64,000 bases of DNA from Peptostreptococcus russellii (GTDB lineage: Bacteria > Bacillota > Clostridia > Peptostreptococcales > Peptostreptococcaceae), in the NCBI RefSeq assembly GCF_003012055.1, contig NZ_JYGE01000001.1:124001-188000 (forward strand), given 5' to 3'. A program made the translations under genes and the position numbers. Numbering within the stretch: position 1 is the stretch's first letter; each line of letters starts with the position of its first letter. The notes beneath the pieces are model-generated. The model made no database searches and was not told where the DNA came from. It saw only the letters and a list, made by a program, of their open reading frames with translations. This document shows positions 18,087 to 30,501 of this stretch, in pieces.

Positions 18087-20480
18087 ATGAAGAAAATAGA
18101 TTACTTATATGTTGGAGATTATCTAGCTAAGCCTGATGAAACAATCAAAGAGCATACTGAAGAATTATTAAAAAGAAAGTCAGAGCTAATATCAAATGGA
18201 TATTTAACTGATAAAAAAGAAATTGAAATGTTGGAAAAAGCGATAAAATTGCATGATATAGGTAAGTTTAATAGTCATTTCCAAAATAGGTTAATAAAAG
18301 GTGGAAATTTTAATCTTCAAATAGAAGTGCCTCATAATATACTATCCTATTATATATCAGATACAGATAAGAGTGAATTTATTGTGGACAAGGCAGTTAT
18401 TGACCATCATAGCTATGACGATAACTTTAAAGTAGGATATGACGAACCTTTAGAACTAGTTAAAAGAGATATTCTTGAATTATACAATATCGATGAATTA
18501 AATTTATCTGCTGATGAAAAAAAAGAATTTATATCAAAACTAAAAAAAGAAATTAAAAAAAAGAGAAATTATTTAAATAAGATAAAATCTAAGACAAATG
18601 ATCTTATAGATAATGGAGATTTAACTCCAGTTAAAATACTGGGATTACTAAAAAAGTGTGATTACTCTGCAAGTGCCCATATGCCAATAGAGTATCCAGC
18701 AGATTTTCTAGAAAATAAATTAGATGAAATGATGAATAGATGGAAATGCGAAAATAATTCTTCTTGGAATGAACTACAAAAATTCTGCATTGAAAAAAGA
18801 GAAGAAAATATCATAGCAATAGCATCTACTGGAATGGGAAAAACAGAAGGAGCACTATTATGGATAGGTGATAATAAAGGATTTTTTATATTACCACTTA
18901 AAACAGCTATAAATTCAATCTACAAAAGAGTTGTAGATTCGGTAGTTTCTGGTGAAGATATCAATAAAAGAGTTGCACTTCTTCATGGTGATAGTATGAA
19001 TATATATCAAGGTACAGATAAAAAAAATGATATAACTGATATTATTTCATATTATAATGAAAGCAAAAGATTTTCAATGCCTTTAAACATATCTACTCCG
19101 GACCAGCTATTTGACTTTATATTTAAATCAAAAGGCTATGAACTTAAGTATGCGATGATGTCTTATTCAAAGGTTGTTATAGATGAGATTCAAGCATATA
19201 GTCCAGATTTACTAGCATCTATGATTTTGGGAATACAAAAAATTATAGATATAGGAGGAAAGGTTTCTATATTTACGGCGACTTTTCCACCATTTATTAA
19301 GGATCTTTTAATGAAGACAAAGAAAAATGGGAAAATTGTTGATAAATATAGATTTGAAGAGGCAAAGTTTGTAACTGAAGTTGATAGACATAATGTAAAA
19401 GTAATTGAAGAAGAACTTAATTCCAAAGATATTATAAAACATTACCAAGAAAATAATTCTGACCATAAGAAGTATCTAATAGTATGCAACACTGTGAAAA
19501 ATGCTCAAAAGATATATGAAGACTTGAAAAATGAAGGCTTTGAAAATATAAACATATTGCATAGTAAGTTTATAAAGAAAGATAGATCAGAAAAAGAAGA
19601 CAAAATTATGGATACTGGATCTACATTTTTAGAAAATGGTGAGTTTAATAATAAAGATGAGATATGGATATCAACACAGATTGTAGAAGCAAGTCTAGAT
19701 ATAGACTTTGACTATTTATTTACGGAATTATCAGATTTAAATTCATTCTTCCAAAGACTGGGAAGAGTCAATAGAAAAGGTAAGAAATCAATAGATAAAT
19801 TTAATTCATTTATATACACAGAGATTGATAACAAGCTTTTGATAAATATCTATAAAGAAACAGGTTTTATAGATGAAGGCTTGTATAAACTAAGTAAAGA
19901 AGCCTTGCTTGAATTTAAAGAAGGAGTACTTACAGAAAGAAAGAAACAAGAAATGATAGAAGAGTACTTTACTACAGAAAAAGTAGTCGCCAAAGAAAGT
20001 AGATTTATGGATAAGTACTGGGAAACATATAATTATTATGAAGATCTTAATGAGTTTGAACTGTCAAATAAGATAGTTAATAGGAAGTTTAGAAATATTA
20101 TTTCTTTTGATGTATTTCCAGTAGATATAGAAAAAGGACTAATCAATAAAGAAGAGATAGAAGAAATAATATCTCAGATAGAAGAAAATAATGAAAAAAT
20201 ATATACTTGTGAAAATAAAGAAGAAAGAAAAGGAATTATTTTAAAAGGATATGAACTGAAAGATAAGCTAATGCAGTATACTGTGTCAGTCGGAATATAC
20301 GATATAAATAAAGGCGACTTAGAAAATGCCGAAAAGATAGAAATATCCAAGCATAGATTCATAAGAAAAGCAAACTGTCATTATAATGAGAAGGGCTTTC
20401 AGAGGTTGAATAAAGAGGATTATGATAACTGTGCAAATAGTAAAAAAGAAAAAGAAGAAGAATTTGATAGCTTTATATAA
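18087..20480 (+). CDS. cas3: CRISPR-associated nuclease-helicase Cas3
   Basis: The 797-residue effector that unwinds and degrades DNA after Cascade binding. The N-terminal HD nuclease domain shows KLHDIGKFNSHF (HD at residues 56-57) and a later DHHSYDD. The superfamily 2 helicase follows with Walker A ASTGMGKTEG (about 246-255), Walker B DEIQ (about 364), motif III FTATFPP, and motif VI QRLGRVNRKGK. All catalytic signatures are intact, so interference should be functional. ATG 18087 is preferred because GGAGGAG (18077-18083) is its ribosome binding site; an ATG at 18075 overlaps that site. The gene lies about 230 bases after cas5 and 90 bases before cas4. Confidence 0.96.
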   Translation: MKKIDYLYVGDYLAKPDETIKEHTEELLKRKSELISNGYLTDKKEIEMLEKAIKLHDIGKFNSHFQNRLIKGGNFNLQIEVPHNILSYYISDTDKSEFIVDKAVIDHHSYDDNFKVGYDEPLELVKRDILELYNIDELNLSADEKKEFISKLKKEIKKKRNYLNKIKSKTNDLIDNGDLTPVKILGLLKKCDYSASAHMPIEYPADFLENKLDEMMNRWKCENNSSWNELQKFCIEKREENIIAIASTGMGKTEGALLWIGDNKGFFILPLKTAINSIYKRVVDSVVSGEDINKRVALLHGDSMNIYQGTDKKNDITDIISYYNESKRFSMPLNISTPDQLFDFIFKSKGYELKYAMMSYSKVVIDEIQAYSPDLLASMILGIQKIIDIGGKVSIFTATFPPFIKDLLMKTKKNGKIVDKYRFEEAKFVTEVDRHNVKVIEEELNSKDIIKHYQENNSDHKKYLIVCNTVKNAQKIYEDLKNEGFENINILHSKFIKKDRSEKEDKIMDTGSTFLENGEFNNKDEIWISTQIVEASLDIDFDYLFTELSDLNSFFQRLGRVNRKGKKSIDKFNSFIYTEIDNKLLINIYKETGFIDEGLYKLSKEALLEFKEGVLTERKKQEMIEEYFTTEKVVAKESRFMDKYWETYNYYEDLNEFELSNKIVNRKFRNIISFDVFPVDIEKGLINKEEIEEIISQIEENNEKIYTCENKEERKGIILKGYELKDKLMQYTVSVGIYDINKGDLENAEKIEISKHRFIRKANCHYNEKGFQRLNKEDYDNCANSKKEKEEEFDSFI

Positions 20481-20570
20481 AATAGTATAAAAATTGCATC
20501 TTGAAAACTAAATATATTTTTGAATAGACATCTTTAGTAAAAAGCAAAGATAGCTTGAAGGGAAGTTCAT

Positions 20571-21065
20571 ATGAAAAAAGAAATAACAGGAATAATGATG
20601 TATTACTATATAGTATGTAAAAGAAAGCTCTGGTATTTCAATAGTGGATTGAGTATGGAACATACAAATGAAGATGTTTCAATTGGAAAGGCAATCGATG
20701 AAGAGTGTTACTATGATGAGGAAAAACATATAAATATAAGAAATATCATAAACATAGACTATATAAAAGATAAAAATGTAATACATGAAGTGAAAAAAAG
20801 TAAAATTGTTGAAGAAGCATCAATCCAACAAATAAAATATTATTTATGGTTTTTAGAAAAAGAAGGTGTTAAAGATGTAATGGGTATATTGGATTATCCC
20901 CTAATAAGAGAAATAAGGAAAGTGAAGTTGGAAGATGATGATAGAAGTAATATAGAAAAAAACTTAAATGAGATCCAAGAAATAATAGAAATGAAAACAC
21001 CTCCAGAATTATGTAAAAAAAGTATATGTAAAAATTGTGCATATCATGATATTTGCTTTATTTAA
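20571..21065 (+). CDS. cas4: CRISPR-associated exonuclease Cas4
   Basis: A 164-residue RecB-family nuclease with an iron-sulfur cluster, which trims prespacers and selects those with a correct PAM for Cas1-Cas2. The four cluster cysteines are visible: C16 in VCKRKLWYF and C153, C156 and C162 in SICKNCAYHDICFI. Nuclease residues are suggested by GILDYP and IHEVKKSK. The start has AAGGGAAG upstream. It is the last gene before the leader and array, and is separated from its functional partners cas1-cas2 by the whole 9.3-kb array, an unusual arrangement. Confidence 0.94.
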   Translation: MKKEITGIMMYYYIVCKRKLWYFNSGLSMEHTNEDVSIGKAIDEECYYDEEKHINIRNIINIDYIKDKNVIHEVKKSKIVEEASIQQIKYYLWFLEKEGVKDVMGILDYPLIREIRKVKLEDDDRSNIEKNLNEIQEIIEMKTPPELCKKSICKNCAYHDICFI

Positions 21066-21240
21066 GATAGTCGACATCAGATAAGTCAAAAAGACTGTTG
21101 AGTCGACTAAAGAAAGAAGTGTGTAGTATCAAATGCTCTGAACTTTATGATATACTAAAGGTATAAATTAGAGGAGTATCTCCGAGGTCGACAGAAATGG
21201 AACTTGAAAGCCAGTAACAGCAAGGCATTAAATCGTAGCT
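21066..21240 (+). promoter_or_regulatory. CRISPR leader
   Basis: The 175 bases between cas4 and the first repeat form the leader, shown by intact repeats at this end and degenerate ones at the far end. It has a nested hairpin: AGTCGAC (21069-21075) with GTCGACT (21102-21108), enclosing AGTC-AAAAA-GACT (21084-21096), and a third GTCGAC near 21186. TATACT (21151-21156) and TATAAAT (21162-21168) are candidate -10 boxes, without a clear -35. Confidence 0.75.
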
Positions 21241-24200
21241 GTATTAAACTAACCAAAGTGGAATGTAAAGATTTTAGAAAGAAGCTGATAGCGCTAGAAA
21301 TAGATAGTATTAAACTAACCAAAGTGGAATGTAAAGTTTCAATAATGGAGTTTCCACTTGCGTTTTGATTTGGGTATTAAACTAACCAAAGTGGAATGTA
21401 AAGTTCTTCCGCCTTTTAAGCTACCGGCTACTATGTTATGTATTAAACTAACCAAAGTGGAATGTAAAGATCGAAGCCATAAACTCATTTATAAAGGGAT
21501 TAGGTGTATTAAACTAACCAAAGTGGAATGTAAAGTATAGTTACTGCAATGATACAACAATTGCAGTATGGGTATTAAACTAACCAAAGTGGAATGTAAA
21601 GACTACAAGTTGAACTAAACCAGTAAATAACGTTTTTGTATTAAACTAACCAAAGTGGAATGTAAAGTTGCGTCTGTAAATAGTAGGTTCGCTTTAATAA
21701 ATACGTATTAAACTAACCAAAGTGGAATGTAAAGTTTGAATCCTCATTTACTTCTTTCTTTTCATCATTGTGTATTAAACTAACCAAAGTGGAATGTAAA
21801 GTGCTTTTGCATCTGAGAGATCACTATTTTTGTCAGGGTATTAAACTAACCAAAGTGGAATGTAAAGAAAGAAAGAAGATTTTAATAATTTCAAAAATGC
21901 ACTTGTATTAAACTAACCAAAGTGGAATGTAAAGACCTTCTAAGCTCTGCATAAGCTTCATCAAGTGGGAGTATTAAACTAACCAAAGTGGAATGTAAAG
22001 TTAGACGACTCAGTAACATATACTATGACTCTAGAGTATTAAACTAACCAAAGTGGAATGTAAAGAATGTTGTAGACATTATAGTTGAGGATAAGTGGGT
22101 GTATTAAACTAACCAAAGTGGAATGTAAAGCTATTTTAAAAGAGGTTCTTCCACATATCTTATTGCTGTATTAAACTAACCAAAGTGGAATGTAAAGCTA
22201 GTTCAGTTAGTTCTCTCTTTATTATAGCCTTTTGTATTAAACTAACCAAAGTGGAATGTAAAGTATGCTGTGGTAAAAGTCACTTTAAAAGACTTAAGGG
22301 TATTAAACTAACCAAAGTGGAATGTAAAGATTGACGCCTCACCAACTAAGGCGATGTATATCGGGTATTAAACTAACCAAAGTGGAATGTAAAGAATCTG
22401 AAATCACTAACATGTCATTAAGATTGGCTGGTATTAAACTAACCAAAGTGGAATGTAAAGATGATTGCCGGAATAGGGGCTACAGTTAAAGTTGCAGTAT
22501 TAAACTAACCAAAGTGGAATGTAAAGTAAGAACACGTTATTCTTACGTATTTACACGTTATTGTATTAAACTAACCAAAGTGGAATGTAAAGTTTTGTGT
22601 AAACTCGTAAAAATAAGCACCCTTATTAGTATTAAACTAACCAAAGTGGAATGTAAAGATTGCTATAACTATTCCAGTCAATGTGATTATGAATGTATTA
22701 AACTAACCAAAGTGGAATGTAAAGCTAAATTCCCAAATCTTTTCCCCCTCTGGAGATATCTGTATTAAACTAACCAAAGTGGAATGTAAAGAGTTCTTTC
22801 TTTATTTCAGTTATTGCTTGTTCACTAGTATTAAACTAACCAAAGTGGAATGTAAAGAAAGTGCTAGAGTCAATCACTACCGAGGCGGTGATTAGTATTA
22901 AACTAACCAAAGTGGAATGTAAAGGTCACCCATTTTTTAAAACGCTTAGCACTCTCTAGCGTATTAAACTAACCAAAGTGGAATGTAAAGACTATAGATA
23001 CATTAAGGGTTTACTTGGCTAGTGGAGTATTAAACTAACCAAAGTGGAATGTAAAGAACGTTTCATTTTCTAACAATGCTTTAATACTATTAAGTATTAA
23101 ACTAACCAAAGTGGAATGTAAAGGAGGGTATGGCAGTTGGTGTTGAGAGAAACACAGGAGTATTAAACTAACCAAAGTGGAATGTAAAGTCTTATCTAAA
23201 TCACCTTTTGCAAGTATTTTAAATGGTATTAAACTAACCAAAGTGGAATGTAAAGTTATACGATTTTTAAATAATTCTTCAAGCTTAACATGTATTAAAC
23301 TAACCAAAGTGGAATGTAAAGGCACTGCTAGATTATGAATATGAAGATAAAGATAAAGTATTAAACTAACCAAAGTGGAATGTAAAGACGACAGATTTAA
23401 CTTTATCAGCTAATTGAGATGCTGTATTAAACTAACCAAAGTGGAATGTAAAGGTTAATAAGGCAGGTAATACATTTACAATCCTTATGTATTAAACTAA
23501 CCAAAGTGGAATGTAAAGTGATTTATCAGCATAAAGTAATCATTATTTAGTGCAGGTATTAAACTAACCAAAGTGGAATGTAAAGTTAGCTATGTTAGTC
23601 TTAAAAGTCGCTTTGAACTTAGTATTAAACTAACCAAAGTGGAATGTAAAGTTTGATGTTGACTTTCTCAATAACATAAAAGTTAGAGTATTAAACTAAC
23701 CAAAGTGGAATGTAAAGTCTGAATGCTTTGAACAACTTTATGCAACTAATATAGGTATTAAACTAACCAAAGTGGAATGTAAAGGGAACGATTGTAACAA
23801 GTCCCTCATCTATTGCTCTAGTATTAAACTAACCAAAGTGGAATGTAAAGAACTATAAAGGTTGTGCGATACTTCTACATCTGATTGTATTAAACTAACC
23901 AAAGTGGAATGTAAAGAATATATATTGGGTGTATATATAAATATATTAAGTCGTATTAAACTAACCAAAGTGGAATGTAAAGGTCACGCACACTTGCATA
24001 GTCAATTGCTCCTACAGTATTAAACTAACCAAAGTGGAATGTAAAGGAATATCTTTCAGAGTGGTTTCTAAATGAAGTTAAAGTATTAAACTAACCAAAG
24101 TGGAATGTAAAGACTATTGAAAAGATATTTGCTGATGAAAACTTGATAGTATTAAACTAACCAAAGTGGAATGTAAAGCAATTGTACTGCAAACACGGGA

Positions 24201-27200
24201 TTCTCATTAAGTATTGTATTAAACTAACCAAAGTGGAATGTAAAGACTCAAAAGCCAGTCGGATTATTGAAAAAGTTAAGTATTAAACTAACCAAAGTGG
24301 AATGTAAAGACATTTGTAGAGTGGACTATTCAGCACTTGTATTTAAGTATTAAACTAACCAAAGTGGAATGTAAAGTTTTTATCTTTTACTTCATCTACT
24401 GTTTTTCTAACTCGTATTAAACTAACCAAAGTGGAATGTAAAGTAATATAATTACGATTAAGCCACTCTTTCTGTGAGTGTATTAAACTAACCAAAGTGG
24501 AATGTAAAGTTTAGTATAACAGTTATCTATTATAATACTTCTTTAGTATTAAACTAACCAAAGTGGAATGTAAAGAATTCTTTCGCGACAACGTCTAACA
24601 CTGTCGTTTTGTGTATTAAACTAACCAAAGTGGAATGTAAAGACTTCTTTTTGTATAATCTCAGCTAACTGTGGAGCGCGTATTAAACTAACCAAAGTGG
24701 AATGTAAAGTTGTAAGTTGATAGATGTTGAAACTGGTGATAGCTTGTATTAAACTAACCAAAGTGGAATGTAAAGAAAAAAAGAATGGAAATGCTAGTTT
24801 TTATCCTTTGTGTATTAAACTAACCAAAGTGGAATGTAAAGGAAATAGAATTAAACAATTTACTGAGATTATTTAGGTATTAAACTAACCAAAGTGGAAT
24901 GTAAAGTCAAATAGCTCTCCTGACATCTGTAAAAGCTGACTTGTATTAAACTAACCAAAGTGGAATGTAAAGCTTACTTTGAGCTTTTTTAAGAGCTTCA
25001 GTAACCCTGTATTAAACTAACCAAAGTGGAATGTAAAGTCTGCTTCTTCAATTATTTCAGATGTATCTTTTTCGTATTAAACTAACCAAAGTGGAATGTA
25101 AAGAAACTACCTTTGAAGATGTATATAACACTATTGGAGGTATTAAACTAACCAAAGTGGAATGTAAAGTACCACTAATGGATATGTAAGGGGAGCAGTA
25201 TTAGAGTATTAAACTAACCAAAGTGGAATGTAAAGTATTCTTTTATTTCATTCTCAATGTCTCCAATTTCAGTATTAAACTAACCAAAGTGGAATGTAAA
25301 GCTCAATCCTTTTTTCAAGCTCTTTGTTTTTTTCTTCGTATTAAACTAACCAAAGTGGAATGTAAAGCTTTGACGGCGTCTAGCACTACTGCAGACTGTT
25401 GAGTATTAAACTAACCAAAGTGGAATGTAAAGGTCATTTGCCCCCATTTTCGTATTTGGCAGGTTTGAGTATTAAACTAACCAAAGTGGAATGTAAAGTT
25501 TGCTTTCTCCTTTTCGATTTTTTTTGTGTTTGTCGTATTAAACTAACCAAAGTGGAATGTAAAGCGAATCCACATATTACCGCTAGAGTCAACAGTCATA
25601 GTATTAAACTAACCAAAGTGGAATGTAAAGCTAACTTAGTAGCTTCCGAAACTCTCTTTTCTTCCGGTATTAAACTAACCAAAGTGGAATGTAAAGACGA
25701 TTGACACATTAAGGGTTTATCTAGCTAGTGGAAGTATTAAACTAACCAAAGTGGAATGTAAAGTAAATTATATGGAAAATCAGATGTATTAGAGGGAACG
25801 TATTAAACTAACCAAAGTGGAATGTAAAGTTAGAAGGTCTAGCAGTCCCTTGATATTTCTTTATAGTATTAAACTAACCAAAGTGGAATGTAAAGTATGT
25901 CTTTCAAGCTAAAAAGGAAAACGTTCTTGATTTAGTATTAAACTAACCAAAGTGGAATGTAAAGTCCGAAAATACTTGTTTCACTCCGTCAAAAAATGCG
26001 GTATTAAACTAACCAAAGTGGAATGTAAAGCCATTTATTTTTAAATCTTTATAGTCTATCACTCCGTGTATTAAACTAACCAAAGTGGAATGTAAAGTAT
26101 ATTACGAACATTTTAAAGCTTTAACATTGCATCGTATTAAACTAACCAAAGTGGAATGTAAAGCAAGAAGCGATTTTAACGTGTGAAAATGGAATGCAGG
26201 TATTAAACTAACCAAAGTGGAATGTAAAGACTGAGGCTTGGTCTAGTAATTTTTGATGATCTTCAGTATTAAACTAACCAAAGTGGAATGTAAAGTACTT
26301 GATACGTATAGACAGTCATCATATCTTGTATGTATTAAACTAACCAAAGTGGAATGTAAAGGCTCATCTTTCTTGGGATATAGAGTTCACATATAGAGTA
26401 TTAAACTAACCAAAGTGGAATGTAAAGAATGACAACTATTCTCAATGATATTTAAGAAACACAGTATTAAACTAACCAAAGTGGAATGTAAAGGAAAAGT
26501 ATAAATGATTAGAGGTGATAAAGATTGTCGTATTAAACTAACCAAAGTGGAATGTAAAGGATAAACACGGACGGCGTAGCATTTTGTGGCGGTAAGTATT
26601 AAACTAACCAAAGTGGAATGTAAAGAGGTTAGTATTTTAGATGTGTAATGTAAATATAGTGCGTATTAAACTAACCAAAGTGGAATGTAAAGTATCCTAC
26701 CCCCTGCACATCTTTTCAATATGATAAAGTATTAAACTAACCAAAGTGGAATGTAAAGAATGATTACTTTATGGGAGTAGGATTTAAGGGCGGGTATTAA
26801 ACTAACCAAAGTGGAATGTAAAGGACACTATCCCTAGAAAGCTTCAGTTGCTTGTTGGAGTATTAAACTAACCAAAGTGGAATGTAAAGACATACATTAT
26901 CTTTGCCAAATTTATTAGAAAGGACGTATTAAACTAACCAAAGTGGAATGTAAAGATATAATATCACAATATATATACTATTGTCAACTAAGTATTAAAC
27001 TAACCAAAGTGGAATGTAAAGTACTTGTAGCACAATCCCTTCGAATTTCAAAAGCTATGTATTAAACTAACCAAAGTGGAATGTAAAGAAGAAAGAAGAA
27101 AAGGACACTATGACTACTACATCAGTATTAAACTAACCAAAGTGGAATGTAAAGTGAAATTAAATGGCACATCTGGGAAGGGCTATGGATGTATTAAACT

Positions 27201-29933
27201 AACCAAAGTGGAATGTAAAGCTAATAATGAATTCTACTTCATTCAATCTTTTTTTAGTATTAAACTAACCAAAGTGGAATGTAAAGATCTATGTTAAACT
27301 TTGCTTTATAGCTAGGCTCATGTATTAAACTAACCAAAGTGGAATGTAAAGATTGCTATATTCTCAGCTATTAATTGATTTAAAAAAGTATTAAACTAAC
27401 CAAAGTGGAATGTAAAGTGTAGTGCAGATGTCATAAAAGAATGTCAAAAGCAGTATTAAACTAACCAAAGTGGAATGTAAAGATACTATTAATCTTGTTA
27501 CTTAAAAAAACAGTTGCGTATTAAACTAACCAAAGTGGAATGTAAAGCAGGATGTCCATTGGGTGAAACCAAACGAACTAAAGGTATTAAACTAACCAAA
27601 GTGGAATGTAAAGCTGTTTTTTCGACTACTTCATACTTTAAATCCATTACGTATTAAACTAACCAAAGTGGAATGTAAAGTGGCTTGTATTGACCGTATC
27701 ATTTTTAGAAGAGTTCGTATTAAACTAACCAAAGTGGAATGTAAAGTAAGTCATCGGTTAGTTCTTCATTCTCGCATTTATAGTATTAAACTAACCAAAG
27801 TGGAATGTAAAGCTTACAAGAGTATGGAAATGCTGTATATTACAAAGCGTATTAAACTAACCAAAGTGGAATGTAAAGATAAGTATGGATTTATTTATAC
27901 TAAAAAAGCTTTAGGTATTAAACTAACCAAAGTGGAATGTAAAGATATAATCACCATGCTGGAGAAATGTTTACGGCAACGTATTAAACTAACCAAAGTG
28001 GAATGTAAAGGTTGCGGACATGCAAAATAACGTAAACAAACTTATGGTATTAAACTAACCAAAGTGGAATGTAAAGGATGGTGGGACTGCTGGGTATATT
28101 GCTAAGGTGTGGTATTAAACTAACCAAAGTGGAATGTAAAGACATTTATACCGTTTAGCTTAACTAGGTGTGAGTGGTATTAAACTAACCAAAGTGGAAT
28201 GTAAAGTATTGTTTCATTTTGCTACCTCCTAAAATATTATTTAGTATTAAACTAACCAAAGTGGAATGTAAAGAGAGTACACTTATAGAAGTATGAGTGG
28301 TGAAAAATCGTATTAAACTAACCAAAGTGGAATGTAAAGATAGATGATAATATTGTATTTTAGACATAAAAATAAGGTATTAAACTAACCAAAGTGGAAT
28401 GTAAAGAGGGATCTCTTATTATGACGTGACTCCGCATGGCGAAGTATTAAACTAACCAAAGTGGAATGTAAAGACTGACGGTCAAATAGGGCAATGGGAT
28501 AAGTTTGATTGTATTAAACTAATCAAAGTGGAATGTAAAGAACTCTATTATATTGCCAAACTCTTCAATCTTTACTGTATTAAACTAACCAAAGTGGAAT
28601 GTAAAGATAGACTTGGATACTCAAAGATAGCAAATGCGATAGCGTATTAAACTAACCAAAGTGGAATGTAAAGTTTTTTGATGATGCAATAGCAGCACTT
28701 AGATATGGGGTATTAAACTAACCAAAGTGGAATGTAAAGATCAATCATTTCCGGAGTATAAAAATAATCAAAAGAGCATTAAACTAACCAAAGTGGAATG
28801 TAAAGGCTGTTGTTAAAATTATGGATAATTTATTTTTATTACCGTATTAAACTAACCAAAGTGGAATGTAAAGACAGAGCAATAAGGGCTATAAATTGGG
28901 TTATTAAAGGTATTAAACTAACCAAAGTGGAATGTAAAGATTTTTATTAAAAAATAATATATTGTTATTTTACTTAAGTATTAAACTAACCAAAGTGGAA
29001 TGTAAAGAATAGAGTGTGTCGAGAAATTCAATAAATTAAAGGTGTATTAAACTAACCAAAGTGGAATGTAAAGATTTGATAATTATGAGGATATTCATGT
29101 ATCTATAAGGTATTAAACTAACCAAAGTGGAATGTAAAGCATCAAGATGCTACTTATGACTTTATAGATGTAAGTATTAAACTAACCAAAGTGGAATGTA
29201 AAGAGGACTTGGTGCAATAGGTGCTTTTGTAATTGATTTGTATTAAACTAACCAAAGTGGAATGTAAAGGGACAATGCACATTTACTATTATGCAAGAAA
29301 CTGCGTATTAAACTAACCAAAGTGGAATGTAAAGGATGCACTGATTTAAGGAGGGAGCTAATGGAGGATAAGTATTAAACTAACCAAAGTGGAATGTAAA
29401 GAACAATAAGATAGTTAACCCTTATCCAAAATACATTGTATTAAACTAACCAAAGTGGAATGTAAAGATTAATCAAGTTTGCGATAAGATATTATGACGT
29501 TGGGTATTAAACTAACCAAAGTGGAATGTAAAGAATAGAATCTGAGATAAGAATGAGATTAGATGAATAGTATTAAACTAACCAAAGTGGAATGTAAAGT
29601 TGGCTAAAGCTAGGGGAGAGAAAAGACTATATTATGTATTAAACTAACCAAAGTGGAATGTAAAGTAGTTAGACATATGGAACGTCTAAAAAGATATGAC
29701 CGTATTAAACTAATCAAAGTGGAATGTAAAGGTCTCTTTTTATTTAACTCAGTCCCTACAAAATTTTGTATTAAACTAACCAAAGTGGAATGTAAAGTTT
29801 TTGTCTTATATGATATTTTTATCAAACAACTTAGTATTAAACTAACCAAAGTGGAATGTAAAGTACACAATTAATATCATACGCCATTATCAATTACTTG
29901 TCAGTATTAAACTAACCAAAGTGGAATGTAAAG

Positions 29934-30035
29934 GTTGATTTGAACTGCTTTAACCTACGATAAATTTCTGTATTAAACTAACCAAAGTGGGATATAAAGG
30001 TTTTAAATTATTTCCAAATCAAACATGAATACAAG
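29934..30035 (+). repeat. First copy of a duplicated two-spacer block in the array
   Basis: This block is spacer GTTGATTTGAACTG... (29934-29969), the degenerate repeat ending GGGATATAAAG, and spacer GTTTTAAATTATTTCC... (30000-30035). It recurs base for base at 30400-30501. Confidence 0.95.
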
Positions 30036-30399
30036 GTATTAAACTAACCAAAGTGGAATGTAAAGTCTACTTCTCTTTTAAACAACAAGCCGACTCCAAT
30101 AGTATTAAACTAACCAAAGTGGAATGTAAAGACCCACCAACTGATACATTAAACATTACACTAATTCCAGTATTAAACTAACCAAAGTGGAATGTAAAGT
30201 TAATCTTTACGTTCTATTATCTATAGATGCAATTAAGTATTAAACTAACCAAAGTGGAATGTAAAGGATTTGAAAACACATTAGGACAACCTAATAAAAT
30301 TGGTATTAAACTAACCAAAGTGGAATGTAAAGAATAGACTTGTACCAATTATCTTTACAAAACTAAGTAGTATTAAACTAACCAAAGTGGAATGTAAAG

Positions 30400-30501
30400 G
30401 TTGATTTGAACTGCTTTAACCTACGATAAATTTCTGTATTAAACTAACCAAAGTGGGATATAAAGGTTTTAAATTATTTCCAAATCAAACATGAATACAA
30501 G
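30400..30501 (+). repeat. Second copy of the duplicated two-spacer block, at the array end
   Basis: Identical to 29934-30035, including the variant repeat, and followed by the terminal degenerate repeat. Five unique spacers separate the two copies. Confidence 0.95.

Noticed and set aside
21358-29874. Open frames across the CRISPR array, on both strands, encoding repeated IKLTKVECK-like or LHSTLVSLI-like peptides
   Set aside because: They are translations of the CRISPR repeat; the frames are opened and closed by spacers and have no ribosome binding sites.
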